NCBI RefSeq assembly: GCF_010667645.1
Contig: NZ_WHZV01000004.1
Location: forward strand, 1 to 64,000
Length of the DNA stretch: 64,000 nt
Source: Bifidobacterium platyrrhinorum
GTDB taxonomy: Bacteria; Actinomycetota; Actinomycetes; Actinomycetales; Bifidobacteriaceae
Direction: 5' to 3'
The notes beneath the pieces were generated by a model. The model made no database searches and was not told the origin of the DNA. It saw only the letters and a list, made by a program, of their open reading frames with translations. Below, in pieces: positions 37,820 to 46,946 of the stretch. Each line of letters starts with the position of its first letter. Position 1 is the first letter of the stretch. Position numbers and translations under genes: made by a program.

Positions 37820-37832
37820 ATTGTTCAACAAT
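37820..37832. promoter_or_regulatory. Putative GntR operator 2
   Basis: ATTGTTCAACAAT is a perfect palindrome around C. It overlaps the likely -10 (CATATGAT) of the binding-protein gene, 86 bases from operator 1. Its position suggests repression. Confidence 0.65.
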
Positions 37833-37846
37833 CATATGATGTGGGC

Positions 37847-38722
37847 ATGTTCACTACAGCACACACCACGAAGATCGCCGCGGCGGCACTGGCCGCGGCC
37901 ACACTGTTCTCCCTCGCGGCCTGCACCAGCGAGGACCCGGCGGCGTCCGAGACCACGTCGTCCAACTCGTCCGCATCCTCCAACGCCGACAGCTCCACCC
38001 TGCGCGTGGCGTCCGACCTCACCTACCCGCCGTACGCGTACACGGACAACAACAACCCCGCCGGCTTCGACGTGGACATGTCCAACGCGCTCGCCGAGAA
38101 GATGGGCAAGAAGGCCCAGTTCATCGACACCCGCTTCGAGCAGCTCATCCCGAGCATCAACTCCGGCCGCGCCGACATCATCGCCTCCGCGCTGTACATC
38201 ACCAAGGAGCGCGCCAAGCAGGTCGACTACATCCCCTACTTCATGACCGGCAACTCCATCGTCGTCAAGGAGGGCGGCCCCGACCTCAAGACCGTCACCG
38301 ACCTGTGCGGCCTCAAGGTCGGCGCCATCAAGGGCGGCGACATCGTCGACCAGCTGCGCAACGACGGCTCCGACCAGTGCAAGGCCGCCGGCAAGGACGC
38401 CATCGACGTCCAGGAGTTCCCGACCGACCCCGAGGCCACGCAGGCCCTCGTCTCCGGCCAGGTCGACGCCCAGGTCAACGACGCGGCCGTGGCCACCACG
38501 CTCGGCAAGAACGGCAGCGTCAAGATCAAGATCACCAGCGACGAACTGCTCTACCCGATCCCCGTGGGGCTCGCGGTGAAGAAGGGCAACACCGCGCTCG
38601 AGAAGAAGGTCGTCAAGGCGCTCGACGACATGAAGTCCGACGGCTCCTACGACAAGCTCCTCAAGCAGTACAACCTCAAGGAGCCGGACGACGCGGCCGT
38701 CAAGAAGGCGCTCGGCGAGTAG
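37847..38722 (+). CDS. Amino-acid-type ABC transporter binding lipoprotein
   Basis: A 291-residue family 3 solute-binding protein. The lipoprotein signal ends in LAAC (residues 23-26), followed by a Ser/Thr linker. The ligand domain starts near residue 47 (LRVASDLTYPPYAYTD), with GFDVDMSNALA and the LIPSINSGRADIIAS motif. The family binds polar amino acids, opines or amines. First gene of a three-gene cassette under GntR control. Confidence 0.9.
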   Translation: MFTTAHTTKIAAAALAAATLFSLAACTSEDPAASETTSSNSSASSNADSSTLRVASDLTYPPYAYTDNNNPAGFDVDMSNALAEKMGKKAQFIDTRFEQLIPSINSGRADIIASALYITKERAKQVDYIPYFMTGNSIVVKEGGPDLKTVTDLCGLKVGAIKGGDIVDQLRNDGSDQCKAAGKDAIDVQEFPTDPEATQALVSGQVDAQVNDAAVATTLGKNGSVKIKITSDELLYPIPVGLAVKKGNTALEKKVVKALDDMKSDGSYDKLLKQYNLKEPDDAAVKKALGE

Positions 38723-38815
38723 TCCGCCGCCGGGCCGCCCGGCCCCGCCGCGTGCGGGGCGCGCGGCCGTACGCTTCCGCAATCAACACATGAATCGAAG
38801 GGATGGGGAGACGAC

Positions 38816-40330
38816 ATGGATTGGGTATATGTCTGGAAACTCTTCTTCTACCTGCCGTTCTGGCAGGCCTCGCTGAACGTCATCGTGCTGTCGATCCTGT
38901 CGTGGTCCATCTCGGTGGTGCTCGGCATGTTCGTGGCCCTCGGCAAGCAGTCCCGGATCAGGCCCGTCAGCTGGCTGTGCGGCGTCTACGTATGGTTCTT
39001 CCGCAGCCTGCCGCTGCTGGTGCTGCTAATCTTCGTCTACAACGCGCCCACCGTGTTCCCCCAGCTCAAGACCGTGATCGGCACGCCGTTCCTCGCCGGC
39101 CTCGTCTCGCTCGTCCTCTCCGAGACCGCCTACATCAGCGAGATCCACCGCGGCGGCCTCAAATCGGTGGGCAAGGGGCAGATCGAGGCCGCGCAGGCGC
39201 TCGGCTTGGGATGGTTCCGCGTCGAATTCGGCGTGGTCGTGCCGCAGGCCATCCGCGTGGCGCTGCCCTCGCTCGCCAACGAACTCGTCGTCATCATCAA
39301 GATGACCTCGCTGGTCTCCTCCATCTCCATGACCGAGCTGCTGCTCGTCGGCCAGCGCCTCTACACCCGCAACTTCAAGGTGCTCGAGACGCTGCTCGTG
39401 GTCGCCATCTTCTACGTCATGCTCGTGACGATCTTCGACGGCGCGCTCAAACTGCTCGAACGCCACCTCGATGTGACCCGCAGGAAGCGCGAGGCCGTGC
39501 AGGTCTCCGACCAACCGGCGCCCGAGGACGCCGTGGCCGTGACCCGCCCGCACCAGCCGCACGAGGGCGAGCCGCTCATCGTGGCCAAGGATGTGCACAA
39601 GAAGTACGGCGAGACCGAGGTGCTCAAGGGTCTCGACCTGACCGTGCACCGCGGCGAGGTCGTGGCGATCATCGGCCCGTCCGGTTCCGGCAAGACCACG
39701 TTCATCCGCACGATGAACGGCCTCGAGCCGATCAGCGGCGGCGACCTGCTGTACCGCTCCGAACCGATCGGCTACCGCCTGGTCAACGGGCAGTACCGCG
39801 CGCCCGACGCGCACGAACTGTCCGAACAGCGCGAGGAGATCGGCATGGTCTTCCAGCAGTTCAACCTCTTCCCGCACATGACCGTGCTCGAGAACGTCGT
39901 CTACGCGCCGCTCAAACTCGGCAAGCTGCGCAAGGCCGACGCCCGCAAGGTGGGCCTCGACTACCTCGGCAAGGTCGGCCTCGCCGAACACGCCGACAAG
40001 TACCCGTACCAGCTGTCCGGCGGCCAGCAGCAGCGCGTCGCCATCGCCCGCGCCCTGGCCATGAGGCCGGAGATGGTGCTCTTCGACGAGCCGACCTCCG
40101 CGCTCGACCCCGAGCTCGTCGGCGAGGTGCTCGCCACCATGACCCAGCTGGCGCAGGAGGGCCTGACCATGGTCGTCGTCACGCACGAGATGCGCTTCGC
40201 CAGCAAGGTCGCCGACTGGGTCGTGTTCATGGAAGCCGGCCACATCGTCGAACAGGGGCCGAGCGAGCAGATCTTCAACGCCCCGAAGACCGAACGCCTG
40301 CAACACTTCCTGTCGCAGAACAGCAAGTGA
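38816..40330 (+). CDS. ABC transporter permease-ATPase fusion
   Basis: A 504-residue single-chain transporter. Residues 1-215 are a HisM/GlnP-type permease with about five helices and the EAA loop EAAQALG (124-130). Residues 253-504 are a complete ATPase with Walker [10 protein letters not shown] (287-295), signature LSGGQ (400-404) and Walker B VLFDEP (421-426). A ~35-residue linker joins them. The two parts are separate genes in most polar amino-acid importers. The ATPase includes an unusual ~25-residue insert near 310-340. It works with the upstream lipoprotein as importer. Confidence 0.92.
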   Translation: MDWVYVWKLFFYLPFWQASLNVIVLSILSWSISVVLGMFVALGKQSRIRPVSWLCGVYVWFFRSLPLLVLLIFVYNAPTVFPQLKTVIGTPFLAGLVSLVLSETAYISEIHRGGLKSVGKGQIEAAQALGLGWFRVEFGVVVPQAIRVALPSLANELVVIIKMTSLVSSISMTELLLVGQRLYTRNFKVLETLLVVAIFYVMLVTIFDGALKLLERHLDVTRRKREAVQVSDQPAPEDAVAVTRPHQPHEGEPLIVAKDVHKKYGETEVLKGLDLTVHRGEVVAIIGPSGSGKTTFIRTMNGLEPISGGDLLYRSEPIGYRLVNGQYRAPDAHELSEQREEIGMVFQQFNLFPHMTVLENVVYAPLKLGKLRKADARKVGLDYLGKVGLAEHADKYPYQLSGGQQQRVAIARALAMRPEMVLFDEPTSALDPELVGEVLATMTQLAQEGLTMVVVTHEMRFASKVADWVVFMEAGHIVEQGPSEQIFNAPKTERLQHFLSQNSK

Positions 40331-40403
40331 CCCCCTTCCCCGCACTACGTGTCACACCACCAACATCACACAGTCACACAAGTCACACAGAAAGGCACCA
40401 ATC

Positions 40404-41288
40404 ATGGGAAACCCCAACAAGGCATATCGTTGCCTGCCCGGCGGTCCGCTGGACGTCGACAAGGAGTTCTACGACAACATCGCCAAGGAGGAGGGACGCG
40501 TCAAGGAACAGGACTTCACCATCCCGATCCGCACCGGCAAGGCCTGGGTCGTCCCCGCCGGCCACGTCTGCCGCATCCTGTCGGTGGAGGGGCCGCAGGT
40601 CGGCGACTTCAACATGTGGAACCTGCACAACCCGCGCGAGCACTTCTGGGCGGCGCGCACCCGCCAGCTCGGCAGCGCGTCCATCACCACCTACGACCAC
40701 CTGTGGTCCACGCTGCCGTACATGCGCCCGATGTGCACGTTCACCGCGGACACGCTCGCCGACTACCACGATCCCGACGGCGGCAACGTGCACGACCTGC
40801 TCGGCACCCGCTGCGACCCGTACATCAACCGCATGCTCGCCGGCTACGACTTCGACTACCACTGCCACTCCAACCTCACCCGCGCGGTGCAGCCCTACGG
40901 CCTGACCGAATTCGACGTGCACGACGTGCTCAACGTGTTCCAGCTCTCCGGCCTCAACCAGCAGCAGGAGTACTTCATGAAGGCCTGCCCGGCCCGCCCC
41001 GGCGACTACCTCGAGTTCTTCGCCGAGATCGACGTGCTGTGCGCGATGTCCGCCTGCCCGGGCGGCGACCTGTCCGTGGACATGTGGGGCCCGGAGGGCG
41101 CCAGCACCGCCGAGCAGCTCAAGCACTGCCACCCGCTCGGCGTGCAGGTGTTCAGCGTGCCCGAGGAGCGCCTCGAAGGCTGGCACCAGCCCGAATGCAG
41201 CCCGTACGTCGGCCAGAACGGGCGCCACGGCCTGCACTTCACCCCGTTCGTGGACCTGCCGAAGGAGCAGCAGGAGGCCCACGCCTGA
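40404..41288 (+). CDS. DUF1989 (urea carboxylase-associated) protein
   Basis: A 294-residue DUF1989 protein. Family marks are VEGPQVGDFNMWN, LGTRCDPYIN, YHCHSNLTRA, HDVLNVFQ and GDYLEFFAEIDVL. DUF1989 proteins accompany urea/guanidine carboxylases; a heterodimeric pair is known to act as carboxyguanidine deiminase. Here there is only one copy and no carboxylase or allophanate hydrolase in view. Placed after an amine/amino-acid importer, it probably processes the imported nitrogen compound; the substrate is unknown. Confidence 0.8.
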   Translation: MGNPNKAYRCLPGGPLDVDKEFYDNIAKEEGRVKEQDFTIPIRTGKAWVVPAGHVCRILSVEGPQVGDFNMWNLHNPREHFWAARTRQLGSASITTYDHLWSTLPYMRPMCTFTADTLADYHDPDGGNVHDLLGTRCDPYINRMLAGYDFDYHCHSNLTRAVQPYGLTEFDVHDVLNVFQLSGLNQQQEYFMKACPARPGDYLEFFAEIDVLCAMSACPGGDLSVDMWGPEGASTAEQLKHCHPLGVQVFSVPEERLEGWHQPECSPYVGQNGRHGLHFTPFVDLPKEQQEAHA

Positions 41289-41317
41289 TCGATCCCTCAG
41301 GCCCGTCTCCCGTCATC

Positions 41318-41354
41318 GCGAGGACCCGACGGTCGCCGACCGCCGGGTCCTCGC
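41318..41354 (+). terminator. Terminator of the DUF1989 cassette
   Basis: GCGAGGACCCG (41318-41328) pairs perfectly with CGGGTCCTCGC (41344-41354), enclosing CGGTCG. It ends right before the -10-like TAGACT of tatD. Confidence 0.8.
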
Positions 41355-41368
41355 TAGACTGGGGTCCC

Positions 41369-42328
41369 ATGAGCAAGCATCATCATCGCGACCGCAGCTG
41401 GGCGCCGGCCCCCGAGGCATTGCCCGAGGACGCCCACGTCATCGACAACCACACGCACGTCGCCTCCGTCGTGCCGTTCGCACGCGCGATGAGTCACGAG
41501 GCGCAGGCCAAGGGACAGCCCGAGGTCCCCGTCTACGATGTCGACGAGCTGCTTGCGCAGGCGAAAACGGTCGGCGTGACCGGCATCATCGACTGCGGCT
41601 GCGAACTACCGAACCTCAAACGTGCGATCGACATGGCCGTCGCGCACCCGGGCCAGGTGCACGCGGCCATCGCCATCCACCCGAACGAGGCCGTGCGCCA
41701 CGGGCACCGCGCCGTCGCCGGGCCCGACGGGCTGGCCGTCACCTACAAGCCGTACCACGACGTGCCGTTCGACGAGGCCATGGCCGAGGTCGAACGCCTC
41801 GCACGCGCGTACCCGGACCAGATTGTCGCGATCGGCGAGACCGGCATGGACCTGTTCCGCACCGGCGAAGGCGCGATGGAACTGCAGCGCGAGGCGTTCC
41901 GCGCGCACATCGCGCTCGCCAAGGAGCTGAATCTTCCGATGCAGATCCACGACCGCGACTCGCACCGCGAAGTGATCGAGACGCTGCTCGCCGACGGCGC
42001 CCCCGAACGCACCGTCTTCCACTCGTACTCCGGCGACGCCGAGATGGCCGAAATCGCGAAGAGCCACGGCTGGTACCTGAGCTTCTCCGGCACGGTGAGC
42101 TACAAGGGCAACGAGGGGATCCGCGAATCGCTGCGCATCGTCGGCCTCGACCACGCGATGGTGGAGACCGACGCGCCGTACCTCACGCCGATGCCGTACC
42201 GCGGGCGCACGAACGCGCCGTACATGATCCCGTACACGCTGCGCGCGATGGCCGATACGCTCGATATGCCGCTCCTTGAGGTGGCCCGCGGCACCCGCGC
42301 CACCACCCGCGCGGTCTACGGGGTGTGA
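41369..42328 (+). CDS. tatD: TatD family metal-dependent hydrolase
   Basis: A 319-residue TatD-type deoxyribonuclease with a TIM-barrel metallohydrolase fold. Metal ligands include DNHTH (26-30), E in IGETGMD, H in MQIHDRD, H in FHSYSG and D in VETDAPYL. A ~20-residue basic N-terminal extension and an insert after the first strand are present. TAGACT at 41355-41360, 8 nt before the ATG, suggests a leaderless mRNA. The stop lies within a 22-bp tandem repeat. Confidence 0.92.
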   Translation: MSKHHHRDRSWAPAPEALPEDAHVIDNHTHVASVVPFARAMSHEAQAKGQPEVPVYDVDELLAQAKTVGVTGIIDCGCELPNLKRAIDMAVAHPGQVHAAIAIHPNEAVRHGHRAVAGPDGLAVTYKPYHDVPFDEAMAEVERLARAYPDQIVAIGETGMDLFRTGEGAMELQREAFRAHIALAKELNLPMQIHDRDSHREVIETLLADGAPERTVFHSYSGDAEMAEIAKSHGWYLSFSGTVSYKGNEGIRESLRIVGLDHAMVETDAPYLTPMPYRGRTNAPYMIPYTLRAMADTLDMPLLEVARGTRATTRAVYGV

Positions 42329-42365
42329 CGCCGGCCGGAGCCTGGTGTGACGCCGGCCGGAGCCT
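42322..42365. repeat. 22-bp tandem duplication at the tatD stop
   Basis: GGTGTGACGCCGGCCGGAGC+CT occurs twice, perfectly, back to back (42322-42343 and 42344-42365). The first copy contains the tatD stop codon, and the second has the same TGA. Confidence 0.9.
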
Positions 42366-42389
42366 GTCGCATCCTCCGCACAGTCCGGG

Positions 42390-42459
42390 ATTCTCGAAAT
42401 CACCCCAGTCGTCGAGAATTCGGGACGCTGAGTGCCATTCAGTGTCCGTTTTTCTCGAC
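42390..42459. repeat. Palindromic intergenic repeat, copy A
   Basis: GTCGAGAATTCGGGACGCTG... (42411 on) folds with ...CAGTGTCCGTTTTTCTCGAC (to 42459). The first arm can instead pair with ATTCTCGA at 42390-42397, giving two mutually exclusive hairpins. The arms resemble the palindrome at 63958-64000, so both belong to one repeat family. It lies in the kup leader region. Confidence 0.65.
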
Positions 42460-42667
42460 CACCGTACGGTGAAAATGTGGAGAAATTGGGCTTGGTGGGG
42501 AGCGGATGACGAAATAGATACCGGAAGCCCCCATCGGTGGTGAAGTTGTGGTGATTCCGTTATGGGTCTACGATGTGTGTTTCGAAATAGGCGAGTGTGA
42601 CGCAAGAGACGAGAAAGCATCGAGAACGGCAGGCAGTTGGGGCCGCTCCGCATGGAGGATTGAGCGT
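42460..42667. other. kup upstream region
   Basis: About 200 bases without a gene, AT-richer than the rest, ending in GGAGGATTGAGCGT before kup. I looked for c-di-AMP (ydaO) riboswitch landmarks because of kup and did not find a convincing set. Confidence 0.4.
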
Positions 42668-45007
42668 ATGGCTGACCGGAATCAGCGAACCAAACGCGCC
42701 CGCACGGTGGTAGGTGGCGCCGCGACCGAAACAGGCAGACCGAACGAAGCGAATAAGGCAAAGGGCTCCGCCGTGGCCCCCGATTCGATCCGGGGCCCGA
42801 AGGAGAAGGCCAAAGCGGAGAAGGAGGCGCTGCTGAGGGCCGACACCTTCACCAACGCGCCGAAGGTCTCCCGCCGCACCCTCACCAAGGAGGAGCGCGA
42901 GGTCCTCGTCAAGCAGGCCGAGGCCGAGAACAAGGAGGCGGAGAAGCTCGCCACCACCGCCGCGAAGGGACGGTTCGGACGCTGGTGGGCGCGACTGCAG
43001 TCCGGCCCGAACAAGGTCAGCTGGGGCATGATGATCGTCGCGCTCGGCGTGGTCTACGGCGACATCGGCACCTCGCCGCTCTACACCGCGCAGACGTTCC
43101 TCGCCGGGCAGGGCGGCATCGGCAGCGTCGATCGCGAGGCCGTGCTCGGCATGCTCTCGCTGGTGTTCTGGTCGATCACGCTGATCACCACCGTCAAATA
43201 TGTGCTCATCGCGATGAAGATCGACAATAACGGCGAAGGCGGCATCTTCGCGCTGTACTCGCTGATTCGCCGCCGCGGAGCGTGGCTCGCCATCCCCGCG
43301 ATGGTCGGCGGCGCCGCGTTCCTCGCCGATTCGGTGCTCACACCGGCCGTGTCGATCAGCTCCGCCGTCGAGGGCCTGCAGACATTGCCCCCGCTTGAGA
43401 ACCTGTTCGACGACAACCCGAGCCTGACGCTGATGATCACCGTGGTCATCATCGTCGTGCTGTTCATGGTGCAGTCGCGCGGCACCGAAAGCATCGGCCG
43501 CGTGTTCGGCTCGATCGTGCTCGTCTGGTTCAGCTTCCTCGCCGTGGTCGGCCTCGTGAACCTTTCGCGGGACTGGTCGGTGTTCGCCGCGCTCAACCCG
43601 GTGTACGGCGTGCGTTTCCTGTTCAGCCCGCACAACGACGCCGGCATCGCGCTCATGGGCACCGTGTTCCTCGCGACCACCGGCGCCGAGGCGCTCTACT
43701 CCGACATGGGCCATGTGGGCCGCGGCAACATCTACTTCACGTGGCCGTTCATCAAGGTCGCGCTCGTGTGCTGCTACTTCGGGCAGGGCGCGTGGATCCT
43801 CGCGCACAGCCGCGACCCGCACTACACCACGATGAAATCGTTGAACCCGTTCTTCCAGATGATGACCCCGGACGTGCGCTACGTGGCGGTCGTGCTGTCC
43901 GTCACCGCCGGCGTGATCGCGTCGCAGGCGCTCATCACCGGAGCGTTCACGATGGTCTCCGAGGCGACGCGCCTCAATTGGATGCCCCACCTGCAGGTGC
44001 GTTACCCGGCGCGCACGCGCGGCCAGCTGTACATCCCGGTGGTCAACGCGGTGCTGTGCGTCGCGACGCTGCTCGTGCTCGCGATGTTCAAGGATTCCGA
44101 GCACATCTCCGCCGCGTACGGGCTGGCGCTCACCATCACGATGATCACGACGACGGTGCTGCTCGCCGTATACATCTGGTACGACGGCAAGCGGTTCGGC
44201 GCGATCGTGTTCCTCGTGCTGTTCCTCGCCATCCAGATCATGTTCTTCATCGCCTCGATGGCGAAGTTCCTGCACGGCGGCTGGTTCACGATGCTGCTCA
44301 CCATCGCGATCCTGTTCGTCATGTACACGTGGAACGAGGGCACCAAGCTGGAGCGCGCGCAACGCCGCCACATGCGGCCGAAGGACTTCCTGCCCACGCT
44401 GGAGAAGCTGCACGGCGACTTCCGCATCCCGTACTTCGCCGACAACATCGTGTATCTGACGTCCGACAGCGAGACGAAGCGCCTTGACACCGACATCTTC
44501 TTCTCCATCTTCGCCGACCATCCGAAGCGCGCCCGCGCCTGGTGGGCGGTGAGCGTGGAGACCACCGACCAGCCGTTCACGCGCGAATACGAGGTGCAGA
44601 ACTTCGGCACCGACTTCCTGTTCCGCGTGCGCATCCGCCTGGGCTTCAAGGTGTCGCAGTCGATCCCGGCGTACCTGCACCAGATCATGCACGACCTGTC
44701 GAAGAGCGGCGAGCTGCCGCAGCAGAAGTCGCTCTACCCGAAGGTCGACGCCGACCCGAACATCGGCACGATCCGGTACGTGCTGATCCACAAGGCGCTC
44801 ATGCCCGAATCGAAGGTCTCCGCGCGCGGCGCCCTGTCGCTGCAGACCAAGTACGCGATCCGCCACGCGGCCGGCTCGCCGGTCAAATGGTTCGGCCTCG
44901 CGCCGTACAACCCGCTCGTCGAGGTGCAGCCACTGTTCGTGTCCACGCGGCGCCCGCCCAGGCTCAAGCGCATCGAGCGGGCCGACGCGGCCGCCGACGC
45001 TCTATAA
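42668..45007 (+). CDS. kup: Kup-family potassium uptake transporter
   Basis: A 779-residue KUP/HAK potassium:proton symporter. A ~105-residue hydrophilic, Lys/Glu/Ala-rich N-terminus precedes GVVYGDIGTSPLY, the family hallmark. Twelve helices follow (to about residue 590), then a ~190-residue cytoplasmic domain. Other marks are DNNGEGGIFALYSL and GAEALYSDMGH. The start at 42668 follows GGAGGATT; the upstream open frame lacks family similarity. The N-terminal extension is longer than in E. coli Kup. Confidence 0.95.
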   Translation: MADRNQRTKRARTVVGGAATETGRPNEANKAKGSAVAPDSIRGPKEKAKAEKEALLRADTFTNAPKVSRRTLTKEEREVLVKQAEAENKEAEKLATTAAKGRFGRWWARLQSGPNKVSWGMMIVALGVVYGDIGTSPLYTAQTFLAGQGGIGSVDREAVLGMLSLVFWSITLITTVKYVLIAMKIDNNGEGGIFALYSLIRRRGAWLAIPAMVGGAAFLADSVLTPAVSISSAVEGLQTLPPLENLFDDNPSLTLMITVVIIVVLFMVQSRGTESIGRVFGSIVLVWFSFLAVVGLVNLSRDWSVFAALNPVYGVRFLFSPHNDAGIALMGTVFLATTGAEALYSDMGHVGRGNIYFTWPFIKVALVCCYFGQGAWILAHSRDPHYTTMKSLNPFFQMMTPDVRYVAVVLSVTAGVIASQALITGAFTMVSEATRLNWMPHLQVRYPARTRGQLYIPVVNAVLCVATLLVLAMFKDSEHISAAYGLALTITMITTTVLLAVYIWYDGKRFGAIVFLVLFLAIQIMFFIASMAKFLHGGWFTMLLTIAILFVMYTWNEGTKLERAQRRHMRPKDFLPTLEKLHGDFRIPYFADNIVYLTSDSETKRLDTDIFFSIFADHPKRARAWWAVSVETTDQPFTREYEVQNFGTDFLFRVRIRLGFKVSQSIPAYLHQIMHDLSKSGELPQQKSLYPKVDADPNIGTIRYVLIHKALMPESKVSARGALSLQTKYAIRHAAGSPVKWFGLAPYNPLVEVQPLFVSTRRPPRLKRIERADAAADAL

Positions 45008-45064
45008 CCAACGCTTATAGCGGCGGCCGCGCGTCGAAACGTGTGCGGGTTATCGTAGCCAACT

Positions 45065-45937
45065 ATGTGCAGATTACTGGGTTACGCGACGGCAGGGTTC
45101 AACCTGAGCCTCAACGCGATCCTGGGGTCGGAGGGAGCTGACGCCTATCGCGAGATGAGCGAGATCCACAACGACGGCTGGGGTTGCGCGATGCTCTACG
45201 AGCCGATCGAACGACCCGGCACGCTCGACGGCGGCGCCCCCGCCCCCGAGACCGGCACCAAGCTGTACAAGACCACCGTGGCCGCGCGCCTCGACCCGGT
45301 CTTCCCCGAACTGGCCTCCGAACCGGCGCGAGGCGGCCTGTGGCACCTGCGCCTCGCCTCCTCGAACCTGCCGCTCATCCTCGAGAACCAGCAGCCGTTC
45401 TTCGCGAACGGCCTGAGCTTCATCCACAACGGCGACATCTCCGATTCGCACGGCCGCAACATCGTGACCAACAAGCAGTACCCGGTGAACCACAGCGTGT
45501 TCCTGTCCACCGGCGGCCGCTCCGATTCCGCGATCTTCTTCGCCGTGATCCTCGAATACATCGGCTTCGGCTACGAGCTCGACGAGGCCGTGGCGCAGGC
45601 CGTGCGCGAACTGCGCCAGGCCTACCCGCGCTCCAGCTACAACTGCATGATCCAGTCGCAGGACCAGTTCATCGCATTGAACGCGGCCGGCCGCGAACGC
45701 ACGTCGTCGCGCATCGTCGAGATCTACGACCAGTACGGCCAGGGCGAGAAGGCGCACGACTACCGTGTGATGCGCTATCGTGCGCTCACCGACGAGGAGG
45801 GCGCGCCCGCGGGCATCGTCGTCGCCTCCTCCGGTTTCGACCAGCCCGAGGCCGACGGCTGGAAGGAGCTCGGCAACGACCAGATGATCGTCGCCTCCAA
45901 CCGCACCGGCGAATGGTCGATGCGCTCCATCGACTGA
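45065..45937 (+). CDS. Class II glutamine amidotransferase
   Basis: A 290-residue Ntn-type glutaminase. Cys2 after the initiator Met (MCRLLGY) is the expected nucleophile. The NDGWGCAMLY, HLRLAS and FIHNGDI segments match the YafJ/GATase type 4 group, which lacks a synthase domain. The acceptor reaction is unknown. TATCGT about 8 nt upstream may be a weak -10 of a leaderless transcript; no Shine-Dalgarno is visible. Confidence 0.88.
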   Translation: MCRLLGYATAGFNLSLNAILGSEGADAYREMSEIHNDGWGCAMLYEPIERPGTLDGGAPAPETGTKLYKTTVAARLDPVFPELASEPARGGLWHLRLASSNLPLILENQQPFFANGLSFIHNGDISDSHGRNIVTNKQYPVNHSVFLSTGGRSDSAIFFAVILEYIGFGYELDEAVAQAVRELRQAYPRSSYNCMIQSQDQFIALNAAGRERTSSRIVEIYDQYGQGEKAHDYRVMRYRALTDEEGAPAGIVVASSGFDQPEADGWKELGNDQMIVASNRTGEWSMRSID

Positions 45938-46024
45938 CGTTCCCGGTCCCTGCGGCCGGTGTCTCGGCGTCCGGCGACCCGAGGACGACGTTCCCGCGAC
46001 CCACGGCCGGCATACAATGGCCGT

Positions 46025-46828
46025 ATGGTTCCCACGCTTGAGCAGATCGAAGAGCTTCACCGCAGGATCGCGCCTTCCGAGGAGGCGTACAACCTCATCC
46101 ATACGCATTGCGTGATCGTCGCGCGCATCGCGCGCATGCTCGCGCATCGCCAGAACATGCTGTTCACGCGCCGCTGCACGCTGCCGAAGGACGCGGCGGA
46201 ACTGACCGCGCCGTCCGCCGCGGGCGCCGAGGCGGTGCTCGCCGGAATCGAGGCGGGGGAGGGCGCGGCCGTCGCCGGCGCGTCCGGTGCGCATAACCTG
46301 CTCGCCGTGCCGCCGTCCGACGGGGTGACCGGCGGGCATGTGCCGCCGCGGCTCATCGACGAGCATCTCGTCACCATCGGCGGGCTGCTGCACGACATCG
46401 GCACGTACAAGGTGCTCAAGCACGACGGCACCGACGGCGAACCGCTGAAGTTCGCCGGCAAGAAGTACATCAAGCACGGTCTGCTCGGCTACGAGTACCT
46501 GATGGAGAACGGCGTGGACGAGTCGATCGCGCAGTTCGCGCGCAACCACACCGGCGTGGGGCTCACGCGCGACGACGTGATCCGACAGGAGCTGCCGCTG
46601 CCGCCGGCCGACTACGTGCCGGTCAACCTCGAGCAGGAGACCGTGATGGTGGCGGACAAGTACAACAGCAAGTCCCTGCCCGCCAAGTTCGTCACCGCGG
46701 AAAGCTACACGAAGCGCGCCGAACGCTTCGGCGAGGAGAACAAGCGCCGCTGGCTCGAACTCCTCGACCAGTACGGCGTGGTGGACGTGCGCCCGCTCGC
46801 CAAGGAATACGGCATGGTCATCGTGTGA
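46025..46828 (+). CDS. HD domain phosphohydrolase
   Basis: A 267-residue HD-superfamily protein. An early His (IHTHCVIVARIARML, ~25-40) and the HD pair in LLHDIGTYK (123-124) supply metal ligands; later NHTGVGL adds another. An Ala/Gly-rich insert (~55-110) separates the first helix from the HD motif. The substrate, nucleotide or otherwise, is not apparent. TACAAT at 46013-46018 ends 6 nt before the ATG, the clearest leaderless arrangement here. Confidence 0.85.
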   Translation: MVPTLEQIEELHRRIAPSEEAYNLIHTHCVIVARIARMLAHRQNMLFTRRCTLPKDAAELTAPSAAGAEAVLAGIEAGEGAAVAGASGAHNLLAVPPSDGVTGGHVPPRLIDEHLVTIGGLLHDIGTYKVLKHDGTDGEPLKFAGKKYIKHGLLGYEYLMENGVDESIAQFARNHTGVGLTRDDVIRQELPLPPADYVPVNLEQETVMVADKYNSKSLPAKFVTAESYTKRAERFGEENKRRWLELLDQYGVVDVRPLAKEYGMVIV

Positions 46829-46873
46829 TGCGGCCCGCGGCCCGTGTACGCGGGCCGTCCGTACGCGCGCATA

Positions 46874-46919
46874 CGAACGGGCTCCCCTTCCGACGTATAT
46901 CGGGAGGGGAGCCCGTTCG
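46874..46919. terminator. Bidirectional terminator
   Basis: CGAACGGGCTCCCCT pairs with AGGGGAGCCCGTTCG, continued by CCG/CGG inside. It lies between the converging HD and ABC genes and can serve both. Confidence 0.85.
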
Positions 46920-46946
46920 TTCGTGGGGTCGTGGCAGGCCCGCCGG

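Noticed and set aside
42460-42667. c-di-AMP (ydaO) riboswitch before kup
   Set aside because: Considered because kup genes can carry it, but the conserved core and its paired elements could not be located.
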